This document shows, in pieces, positions 1 to 4,655 of a stretch of 6,295 nt of DNA. Where the stretch lies: assembly GCA_031266635.1 (NCBI GenBank), contig JAISAN010000223.1, positions 1 to 6,295 of the forward strand, given 5' to 3'. Position numbers and translations under genes: made by a program. Each line of letters begins with the position of its first letter. Position 1 is the first letter of the stretch. The notes under the pieces were generated by a model, which ran no database searches, was not told the DNA's origin, and saw only the letters and a program-made list of their open reading frames with translations. Source of the stretch: Treponema sp. (lineage in GTDB: Bacteria; Spirochaetota; Spirochaetia; Treponematales; Breznakiellaceae).

Positions 1-267
1 AGGATTGAGATTCTGCCGTTGCCGTAAATAATCCTGTTTGCTTACCGTCTGCTCCACTTTCTCCGCCGCCTGAAAGTATTGTCGTACTTCCATCGTCGTA
101 GTCAATGCCTTCTTCCCCAGGGCGCACAGCACGATATCCTTCAGCGGCATATTCCGTTCCCGGGTCCAACTTCCCGGTTTCCCCGTAAGCCGGGCGCTTT
201 CTTTTATCCCTTCACTCCTGATACGCTCCTGTAATTCCCCGTATCGCTGTCGCGCTCCTCCCTCCAT
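1..267 (-). CDS. IS4-family transposase, N-terminal part (cut by window edge)
   Basis: The minus strand is open from an ATG at 267 to the window edge, giving 89 codons. The protein starts MEGGARQRYGELQERI. It has the typical layout of the N-terminal domain of IS4-type DDE transposases: an opening helix, a 'TRERNMPLKDIVLCAL' segment (about residues 35-50), and a 'VSKQDYLRQRQNLNP' segment (75-89) like the SKQAxSKxRQKLNP block that precedes the catalytic domain. The DDE residues would lie beyond the left edge, so activity cannot be judged. A strong purine-rich ribosome site (275-284 on the complement) sits 7 nt before the ATG and supports this start. The family call rests on recognised motifs without an alignment; the IS subgroup is not resolved. 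Confidence 0.82.
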   Translation of the reverse strand, partial: MEGGARQRYGELQERIRSEGIKESARLTGKPGSWTRERNMPLKDIVLCALGKKALTTTMEVRQYFQAAEKVEQTVSKQDYLRQRQNLNP

Positions 268-274
268 CAGTAAA

Positions 275-284
275 CCCTCCCTCC
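275..284 (-). promoter_or_regulatory. Ribosome binding site of the transposase
   Basis: On the minus strand this reads GGAGGGAGGG, preceded by GA, and lies 7 nt upstream of the ATG at 267. It is a strong Shine-Dalgarno match and fixes the transposase start. Confidence 0.7.
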
Positions 285-337
285 TCAAGGGTATCCTGTT
301 TTGCCTCCCTTTATCTTCTTCTTAAGTTTATGATGTT

Positions 338-349
338 GTGCCTGACACC
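338..349 (-). mobile_element. Candidate terminal inverted-repeat end of the IS4-family element
   Basis: The minus strand carries GGTGTCAGGCAC about 70-80 nt upstream of the transposase start, a usual distance for an insertion-sequence end. The motif is itself partly palindromic: 8 of 11 bases of GTGTCAGGCAC match its reverse complement. The other end of the element is outside the window, so neither the inverted-repeat partner nor a target duplication can be seen. The boundary is an inference. Confidence 0.3.
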
Positions 350-394
350 GAGACGCAGAACAACCTTGAAGCGCTCAGACAGATGGGGCATTAA
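350..394 (+). pseudogene. Possible 3' remnant of an interrupted gene
   Basis: Just past the putative IS end, a plus-strand frame reads ETQNNLEALRQMGH and then TAA (392-394). Its composition looks like an ordinary helical protein terminus. Upstream the frame runs only to a TAA at 323-325, inside the presumed insertion sequence. This fits a gene whose 3' end was separated from its body by the insertion, but 14 codons are too few to prove coding. A chance open frame is equally possible. Confidence 0.18.
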
Positions 395-399
395 ACTTG

Positions 400-509
400 G
401 GGGGCAGCGCAAGGGATTGAAGCGTAAATCCCGGAGCAAACCGCTCATGCGGTTTGTGAGGAATTGAAGTGGAAAGCCCGGTCCCCGCCGCAGGCGGGGA
501 TGCGCCCTC
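400..509. other. Structured intergenic element with nested inverted repeats
   Basis: Four inverted repeats can be drawn by eye. An outer stem joins 400-405 to 504-509 (six pairs, one of them G-T). Inside it are GGGATT/AATCCC (413-418 with 427-432), a perfect 8-bp stem CAAACCGC/GCGGTTTG with loop TCAT (437-444 with 449-456), and a perfect 8-bp stem TCCCCGCC/GGCGGGGA with loop GCA (482-489 with 493-500). Together they form a closed multi-branch fold of about 110 nt. It could be a structured RNA, a REP/MITE-like repeat, or an end of a mobile element. The working strand is unknown, and it matches no RNA class I can name with confidence. Confidence 0.45.
413..481 (+). repeat. Imperfect 22-nt direct repeat, two copies
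   Basis: The segments 413-434 and 460-481 match at 18 of 22 positions. They share the core ATTGAAG and end in CCCGG. A shorter third copy of the core, TTGAAGCG, occurs at 366-373. The copies flank the TCAT-loop hairpin. Two diverged copies about 47 nt apart do not make a CRISPR array; they look like internal symmetry of the structured element. Confidence 0.5.
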
Positions 510-657
510 AAATGCGGTAGATGATGCTATGGAGCGGGGGGAATTCCGTCCCGCAACGAAAAAAGAGACCATGGCGCTGCGACTTGCCGCTCTGAGCGCC
601 ATTGTCCGTAAAATGCAGGAGCTAGTCGAGAATGACCGGGAGCTTGCCAATTCCTGA
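469..657 (+). CDS. Small hypothetical ORF, doubtful
   Basis: A GTG-started frame of 62 codons follows a GAGGA motif (458-462) by 6 nt. The first ~20 codons lie in the hairpin-rich element and are low-information (Pro, Ala, Gly). From the internal ATG at 529 the product looks more protein-like, with a charged amphipathic helical stretch 'LRLAALSAIVRKMQELVEND'. No signal peptide, membrane segment or known motif is visible. It could be a real small protein, the tail of a decayed gene, or chance. It faces the operon end to end (convergent), with its stop 44 nt before the TraB stop. Confidence 0.25.
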   Translation: MESPVPAAGGDAPSNAVDDAMERGEFRPATKKETMALRLAALSAIVRKMQELVENDRELANS

Positions 658-701
658 AGGGGGAACGGCAAAAGCGCCTGGCTAGCCGGGAAATCAACCT
701 G
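658..701. other. Short convergent intergenic gap
   Basis: There are 44 nt between the doubtful small ORF and the stop of the TraB-family gene. The gap contains the 8-nt palindrome GGCTAGCC (680-687) but no strong stem with a T-run on either strand, so no convincing intrinsic terminator is seen here. Confidence 0.5.
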
Positions 702-717
702 CTATTTCGCCAGCAGG
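698..717 (-). terminator. Weak stem-loop across the TraB stop codon
   Basis: CCTGCT (698-703) can pair with AGCAGG (712-717) around an 8-nt loop. In the minus-strand transcript the stem spans the TAG stop and is followed by TTGATTT. It is the only candidate for ending the operon transcript seen here, but six pairs and an interrupted T-run make a poor terminator. Confidence 0.15.
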
Positions 718-2048
718 CCCGCAAGGGACGGGATCGAGATGAAGTTGCCGATCGCTCCGCCCAGGGTGGAGAGGAAAAACACCAGCAGGGCTTTGCTAAT
801 CCGGTTCCGGTAGATGCCCCGGAGGCTTGTAACATCTTCGGAGATGGTTTCCGTGTCCGAGACCCGGGGTTTGCGGAGCCAGGCTTCGGTAACGCCGGAA
901 AAAAGGCCCACCCCGATAAAGGGGTTCAGGGTGGCGATGGGAGCGCCCAGAAAGGACACGAGGATCGAAAGGGGGTGGCCCAGGGCAAGCAGGGCGCCCA
1001 GGGCGGCAAGGGAGCCGTTCCAGAGGAGCCAATTGCGGAGCATGGCGAAGCTTACCCCCGCGCCGGACCGGAAAAAACCCAGGGCGATGAGGGCGGCAAG
1101 CAGAACCGGGATGATCCATCCCGCCGCCTTGGAAAGCAGCCCGGCGGGGGGGATACGGTCCAGGTCTTCGGTTTCCGCGGACTCTTCCCCGGCGGCGATC
1201 TTTTCCAGATGGGCCCGGAGGCCGGGGATATGCCCCGCTCCTACCACGGCGGTTTTCCGTTTGGCGCTGTCTGCGGAAAGGGCCGCGGGAGCGCCTTCGG
1301 GAAGCGCGGCGTCTGTGCTGTCCGCGGCCTCCGCCGTGGATGCCGTGGACAGCGGACTGCCGGAACCCGGCGGCGGCTCACCGGCGGTCCAGATTTTCGC
1401 CGCCAGGTAGCGGTCCCGCTCGTCGATGAGGGTCTCCTTCACGCCGGGGAGATAACCCGCCAGTTCAGACATCATCCCGTCAAGTTCGCTGTGGTTTTTA
1501 AGGTTCTCTATTTCCGCTTCGCTTAACTTCTCCGTGGTAAAGGCGCTGGACAAAAGGGAAGCCAGCAGTTTGCATTTGCTCCAGAGGCCGCAGTGGGCCC
1601 AGGCCCGGCGAAGGGTGATCTGGACTTCCCGGTCGCAGAGGGCGTAGGGGATTCCCAGTTCGGCGGCGGTTTCCACGGCGGTTTTCATTTCCTCGCCGGG
1701 CTTGACCCCCAGTTCGTTTCCCAGCCGCCGCTGGAAGCCGGAAAGGACCAGGTTCGCAATAAGGAGAAAGCCCTTGCCGTCCTTAAAAATTCTCACCACG
1801 TCAAGCCGTTCCCAGTTTTCCTTTTGGGAAATGGAATTGTAGCGCCCCTGATCCAGTTCCACGCAGACGACGCCGGGCCGTGTTTCCCGGATTACCCGGC
1901 TTACCTCGCCGATACTTTCCCGTGAAACATGGGCGGTCCCGATCAGGGTGATTTCCCGGCCCTTCAGATTCAGGGTAACGCTGTTACCGCCGCCGCGCCG
2001 GCTTTCGCCCGTACCGGCGGCGTTCCCGTTGTCATTACTTTCGTTCAT
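702..2048 (-). CDS. TraB/PrgY-family membrane protein (pheromone-shutdown-related)
   Basis: This 448-residue protein carries the hallmarks of the TraB/PrgY/GumN superfamily. It has a first GxxH motif GTAHVS (residues 37-42), the conserved acidic motif CVELDQGRY (62-70, with E64), a PGEEMKTAVETA segment (~117-128), the block DREVQITLRRAW (~139-150), and a second GxxH motif GAGHIPG (~269-275). The last ~140 residues hold about four hydrophobic segments (near 308-325, 334-355, 359-385, 418-446), including the family-typical HPLSIL...NPFIGVG...EAWLRKP stretch. A soluble N-terminal domain on a polytopic membrane anchor fits the pheromone-shutdown-related subfamily. In enterococci, PrgY/TraB limits self-response to peptide pheromone; in other bacteria the role is unknown, and a metal-dependent peptidase-like activity has been proposed from the related Tiki proteins. 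An Ala/Ser/Pro-rich insert (~220-262) interrupts the domain. It is the last gene of the operon, and its ATG lies inside the end of the DHH gene behind AAGGAG. Confidence 0.9.
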   Translation of the reverse strand: MNESNDNGNAAGTGESRRGGGNSVTLNLKGREITLIGTAHVSRESIGEVSRVIRETRPGVVCVELDQGRYNSISQKENWERLDVVRIFKDGKGFLLIANLVLSGFQRRLGNELGVKPGEEMKTAVETAAELGIPYALCDREVQITLRRAWAHCGLWSKCKLLASLLSSAFTTEKLSEAEIENLKNHSELDGMMSELAGYLPGVKETLIDERDRYLAAKIWTAGEPPPGSGSPLSTASTAEAADSTDAALPEGAPAALSADSAKRKTAVVGAGHIPGLRAHLEKIAAGEESAETEDLDRIPPAGLLSKAAGWIIPVLLAALIALGFFRSGAGVSFAMLRNWLLWNGSLAALGALLALGHPLSILVSFLGAPIATLNPFIGVGLFSGVTEAWLRKPRVSDTETISEDVTSLRGIYRNRISKALLVFFLSTLGGAIGNFISIPSLAGLLAK

Positions 2049-3033
2049 GATGCTCCTTCGTTATATTGTCCAAAGCGGCGGCAAAGCGCCGGAACAGATC
2101 ATCTTCGTTTACCCTGGCGGAAGGGTCAAGAAGGCCCCCGGCCATATAATCGTGGCCGCCCCCTTCGCCTATGCCTTCAAGGGCGTCCCGGATAATCGCC
2201 GCGGCGGAAACGGCGGGGTCCCGGGACCGGACGGACACATGGTGGGAACTTCCCTGGTTTTCAATAATCACCGTCACCAGGACCTCCCGGAAGCGCAGGA
2301 AAAAATCCGCCAGAATCGAAATGACTTCCTGGGTGGTGTCCAGGGTGATCAGGGCGAACAGCATGCTCCCGTGAAACCGCGAATTGGACACCGCCTTTTC
2401 AAAGGCGGGAATATCCGTTTTGGAAAGGGAAGTTTTGATCACCCTGGTGCCGAATTCCCAGTCGCCGATAAAAAAAAGCCGGTGCAGGGCGTCCATGTCG
2501 GGAGGGCTCACCCGGCGGGAAAGAAAATCCGTATCCATCTCAATGCCCATCAGGAGGGCGGTGGCCGTATCCCTATCGGGGCAGAGGCCCGCGTTTTCCC
2601 AGTAATCCGCGATCAGGGCGGCGCAGGAACCAAAGTCAGTCCGAATGTCCACAAAGGGACACGCGGGGATTTCCGGGCAGGGGTGATGATCCACCACCCC
2701 AAAAAGATTGTCCGTTATGGGCCGGGCGTTGGTGTTCAGGGAGTTCCCGTCCACGATGATGCAGGGGGCGGACCGCAGGTTCCCGGACGCCATTTTTTCA
2801 ATCCGGGTCAGGGGAATCTTCAATTCGGAAATCATGGTCTTGAGGGAAAAACTTCTGATAGGCGCCCGGTAGAGCAGGTGAACCTCGTAGCCCTGAAGGG
2901 AAAGCAGGTTTCCCAGCGCGAAGGCGGAAGCCGCCGCGTCGTGGTCGGGGAAATCGTGGGTCTGGATCACCAGCGGCGGCCCCGGCGGCGGCAGGAGCGC
3001 GAGAAGCCGGCTGAACATATACTCATTTGCCAT
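2035..3033 (-). CDS. DHH/DHHA1-family phosphoesterase (NrnA-like)
   Basis: This 332-residue protein shows the ordered metal-binding motifs of the DHH superfamily: motif I HDFPDHDAAAS (26-36), motif II IIVDGNS (92-98), the namesake VVDHHPC (113-119), and motif IV MGIEMDTDF (162-170). Near the C-terminus is a DHHA1-type GGGHDYMAGG (291-300), which binds substrate in NrnA-like enzymes. Length and motif order match bacterial bifunctional oligoribonuclease/pAp phosphatases and their relatives, which hydrolyse short RNAs, pAp or cyclic dinucleotide products with Mn2+. The substrate here cannot be deduced. No signal peptide or membrane segment is seen, so it is probably cytoplasmic. The ATG overlaps the stop of the upstream TPR gene (TAATG) behind a GAAGG ribosome site, and the 3' end overlaps the TraB-family start by 14 nt, which points to coupled translation. 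Confidence 0.88.
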   Translation of the reverse strand: MANEYMFSRLLALLPPPGPPLVIQTHDFPDHDAAASAFALGNLLSLQGYEVHLLYRAPIRSFSLKTMISELKIPLTRIEKMASGNLRSAPCIIVDGNSLNTNARPITDNLFGVVDHHPCPEIPACPFVDIRTDFGSCAALIADYWENAGLCPDRDTATALLMGIEMDTDFLSRRVSPPDMDALHRLFFIGDWEFGTRVIKTSLSKTDIPAFEKAVSNSRFHGSMLFALITLDTTQEVISILADFFLRFREVLVTVIIENQGSSHHVSVRSRDPAVSAAAIIRDALEGIGEGGGHDYMAGGLLDPSARVNEDDLFRRFAAALDNITKEHHERK

Positions 3034-4526
3034 TAAAGCGCCTTCAGATTCCGTTCTTCAATGATCCACTCATTGAGCCGCCATTCGGGAATGGCCCGGC
3101 GGTCCAGTTCTTTCACCTGGATAAAATATTTGTCCGCCAGAGTCCGGTTGCCCCGAATATCATAATAGTTCGCCAGATAGTAGAGCATCCGGGCTTTGTG
3201 GTCCAGATTTTTTTCCCGGTCGATTCTGATAGCCATATCGTTGTCCCCGGCAAGGTCGTGGTAGAGCCTGAGCATGTACCAGTCCAGGGATTCCCGCTCC
3301 ACTTTTCGCAGGGCCTGTTCCAGAAACTGCCGGGGATCGTTGATCTTCCCCGCCCGCATCCAGTTCATCGCCGCCAGCAGGGCATAGCCCTGTTCGGCGG
3401 GGGCCTGCCGGTAGGCTTCAAGAAAGGCGTCCCTGGCTTCGGCCCACTGGTGGTTTCGCATTTTGATAATGCCCAGCCCCTCAAAGGCAAAGTAATATTC
3501 GGGCTTGAGCTTTGCCAGTACCGCGTAATCCTTTTCCGCCCCCTCGTAATCACCCGATTCATCCTTGATCCCCGCGCTGTATACATAGGCGATAAAAGTC
3601 TCCGGGTCTATGCTGATGGCCAGGGTAAATTCTTCCAGCGCTTCGGGCTTCCGGCCCAGGTCGATAAGGGCGCTGCCCCGGTCTACGGCGATCCAGTAAT
3701 TGTCCGGCTCCAGCGCTTTTGCGGCGTCCAGATCCGCCAGGGCTTCCTGGGCGTAGCCCGCCCCCCGGTAAAGCCGGGCCCGCTCATGCCGGGGGCTGGC
3801 CCACTGGGGGTAGAGCCGGACCGCCCGGTTAAGGAGCTGTTCCGCGCTTTTCGGGTTTTTATCGTAGCGGTACACCCTGGCCCGGCCTACCAGGGCTTCG
3901 CCGTTTTCCGGCTCCGCCTTCAACACCCGGTCATAGTAGGAAGCGGCGGTTCGCAAAGACCGGATCCCCAGCGCGATGTTCCCCAAATCAACCAGGGCTT
4001 CCACATTTGCCGGGTCTATTTTGATAATGCGCTCCAGAATGGCCCGTTGTTCCCGTTCCCGCCCGGAGGCGGCCTCCGCCGCGGCCAGCACGAAAAGGGC
4101 CTCCGTATTTTCGGGCTCCCCGGCGAGAATTTCCTCCGCGATGGTTTTGGCCTCGCCGGGTTTCCCCGCCGAATTGAGGACCGACGCCTTGAGGAGCCGT
4201 ATCGCCGGAGCTTCCGCCTCCGCCGGGTCTATGATGTCGAAAAGCGCCAGGGCGCCGGAAAAATCGCCCCGGTTAAGGAAATCCGCCACCCTGGCCAGCA
4301 CGGACTGGGCGTCGGTTTTTTCAGGTTCCGGGGGGCTCAGCGGCGGCCGTTCCGGTTCGGCAAGGGGTTTTCCCGCCCCCCCTTTCGGCAAAGAACCGCA
4401 GGCCCCCAGACCCGCAAGAAGGATCATCAGCAGAACGCCTGCGGGACCCCTTGTCCGGGGGAACACAGCCGGGAATGGTTTTGGGGTTTTTTGGGGAAAA
4501 GCGGGCCCCGGTGAACTGGTAATCAT
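3033..4526 (-). CDS. TPR-repeat lipoprotein
   Basis: From the ATG at 4526 the protein has 497 residues. A charged, proline-rich start (K13, K16, R24, R26) leads into a hydrophobic run (about 29-41) and the lipobox LGAC (C43), then a Pro/Glu-rich linker (~47-70). This predicts a lipid-anchored envelope protein facing the periplasm or cell surface. From ~74 to ~470 it is a solenoid of about ten or eleven 34-residue tetratricopeptide repeats; the clearest units end in motifs such as KIDPAN, KAEPEN, ALEPDN, SIDPET and LKPEY. TPR solenoids hold partners together, so a scaffold role in the envelope is likely; no enzyme domain is seen. It is the first gene of the operon. No Shine-Dalgarno sequence precedes the ATG. 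A GTG at 4466 would give a shorter signal peptide (VFPRTRGPAGVLLMILLAGLGAC) and is a credible alternative start. Confidence 0.85.
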   Translation of the reverse strand: MITSSPGPAFPQKTPKPFPAVFPRTRGPAGVLLMILLAGLGACGSLPKGGAGKPLAEPERPPLSPPEPEKTDAQSVLARVADFLNRGDFSGALALFDIIDPAEAEAPAIRLLKASVLNSAGKPGEAKTIAEEILAGEPENTEALFVLAAAEAASGREREQRAILERIIKIDPANVEALVDLGNIALGIRSLRTAASYYDRVLKAEPENGEALVGRARVYRYDKNPKSAEQLLNRAVRLYPQWASPRHERARLYRGAGYAQEALADLDAAKALEPDNYWIAVDRGSALIDLGRKPEALEEFTLAISIDPETFIAYVYSAGIKDESGDYEGAEKDYAVLAKLKPEYYFAFEGLGIIKMRNHQWAEARDAFLEAYRQAPAEQGYALLAAMNWMRAGKINDPRQFLEQALRKVERESLDWYMLRLYHDLAGDNDMAIRIDREKNLDHKARMLYYLANYYDIRGNRTLADKYFIQVKELDRRAIPEWRLNEWIIEERNLKAL

Positions 4527-4546
4527 GGTTATATATAGTATACAAT
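4517..4546 (+). promoter_or_regulatory. Candidate promoter of the divergent envelope gene
   Basis: On the plus strand TACAAT (4541-4546) matches the -10 consensus at 5 of 6 bases, with a weak TGGTAA (4517-4522) 18 nt upstream. The hexamer shares bases with the -10 of the opposite promoter. If used, it would give a leader of about 100 nt before the TTG start. Confidence 0.3.
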
Positions 4547-4563
4547 AATTACAGTACCGGCAA
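4537..4563 (-). promoter_or_regulatory. Candidate sigma-70-type promoter of the TPR-DHH-TraB operon
   Basis: On the minus strand TTGCCG (4558-4563) and TATACT (4537-4542) form a -35/-10 pair with a 15-nt spacer. The -10 is a 5/6 match; the spacer is short. The predicted transcript start is close to 4530, leaving only a few nucleotides before the ATG at 4526, so the message would be almost leaderless, consistent with the missing ribosome site. Confidence 0.4.
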
Positions 4564-4571
4564 GTTAAAGG

Positions 4572-4599
4572 CCGGGAACAAAACAGAGCAAACTCCCGG
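4572..4599 (+). repeat. Inverted repeat in the leader, CCGGGA/TCCCGG
   Basis: CCGGGA (4572-4577) and TCCCGG (4594-4599) are perfect complements around a 16-nt A-rich gap. This could be a leader hairpin or an operator with half sites about two helical turns apart. Confidence 0.35.
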
Positions 4600-4612
4600 A
4601 AAAAGGAGATTT

Positions 4613-4634
4613 TTTCAAAACTGAAGTTTTGAAA
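4613..4634 (+). repeat. 22-nt inverted repeat upstream of the plus-strand gene
   Basis: TTTCAAAACT (4613-4622) and AGTTTTGAAA (4625-4634) are perfect 10-nt complements with GA between them. With so short a centre it looks more like a dimeric regulator's operator or a cruciform than an RNA hairpin, though an RNA stem with a slightly opened loop is possible. It ends 7 nt before the ribosome site of the plus-strand gene. Confidence 0.55.
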
Positions 4635-4641
4635 CAGCCTC

Positions 4642-4647
4642 AGAGGA
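4642..4647 (+). promoter_or_regulatory. Ribosome binding site that decides the TTG start
   Basis: AGAGGA lies 8 nt before the TTG at 4656. The first in-frame ATG, at codon 11, has no such site and would remove the charged flank before the membrane segment, so the TTG is the better start. Confidence 0.5.
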
Positions 4648-4655
4648 TTTTTCAA

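Larger units (their letters stand above)
4527..4655. promoter_or_regulatory. Divergent intergenic control region
   Basis: These 129 nt separate the minus-strand operon from the plus-strand envelope gene and are much richer in A+T than the genes around them. The left third holds overlapping promoter-like sequences for both directions. The right two thirds form the leader of the plus-strand gene and hold several inverted repeats and a ribosome site. Confidence 0.6.

Noticed and set aside
413..481. CRISPR-like repeats (ATTGAAG core resembles the end of some CRISPR repeats)
   Set aside because: Only two diverged copies with internal hairpins and a palindromic spacer between them, and no cas gene.
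399..509. tRNA or tmRNA gene
   Set aside because: The hairpins have 3-4 nt loops and there is no T-loop motif, CCA end or anticodon-arm geometry.
680..687. GGCTAGCC palindrome as a terminator or operator
   Set aside because: It is a single 8-nt palindrome with no loop and no T-run, expected by chance in GC-rich DNA.
814..1526. Plus-strand ORFs opposite the TraB gene
   Set aside because: They lie over conserved TraB motifs and the membrane region; their translations are low-complexity and Arg/Gly-rich.
1948..3036. Long plus-strand ORF (362 codons) opposite the DHH gene
   Set aside because: It is antisense to a gene with clear ordered DHH motifs; its product is rich in Gly, Arg, Pro and His without domains, as expected from the complement of GC-rich coding sequence.
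3027..4514. Long plus-strand ORF (495 codons) opposite the TPR gene
   Set aside because: It mirrors the TPR gene almost end to end, has no recognisable motif or ribosome site, and its open frame follows from codon bias on the real strand.
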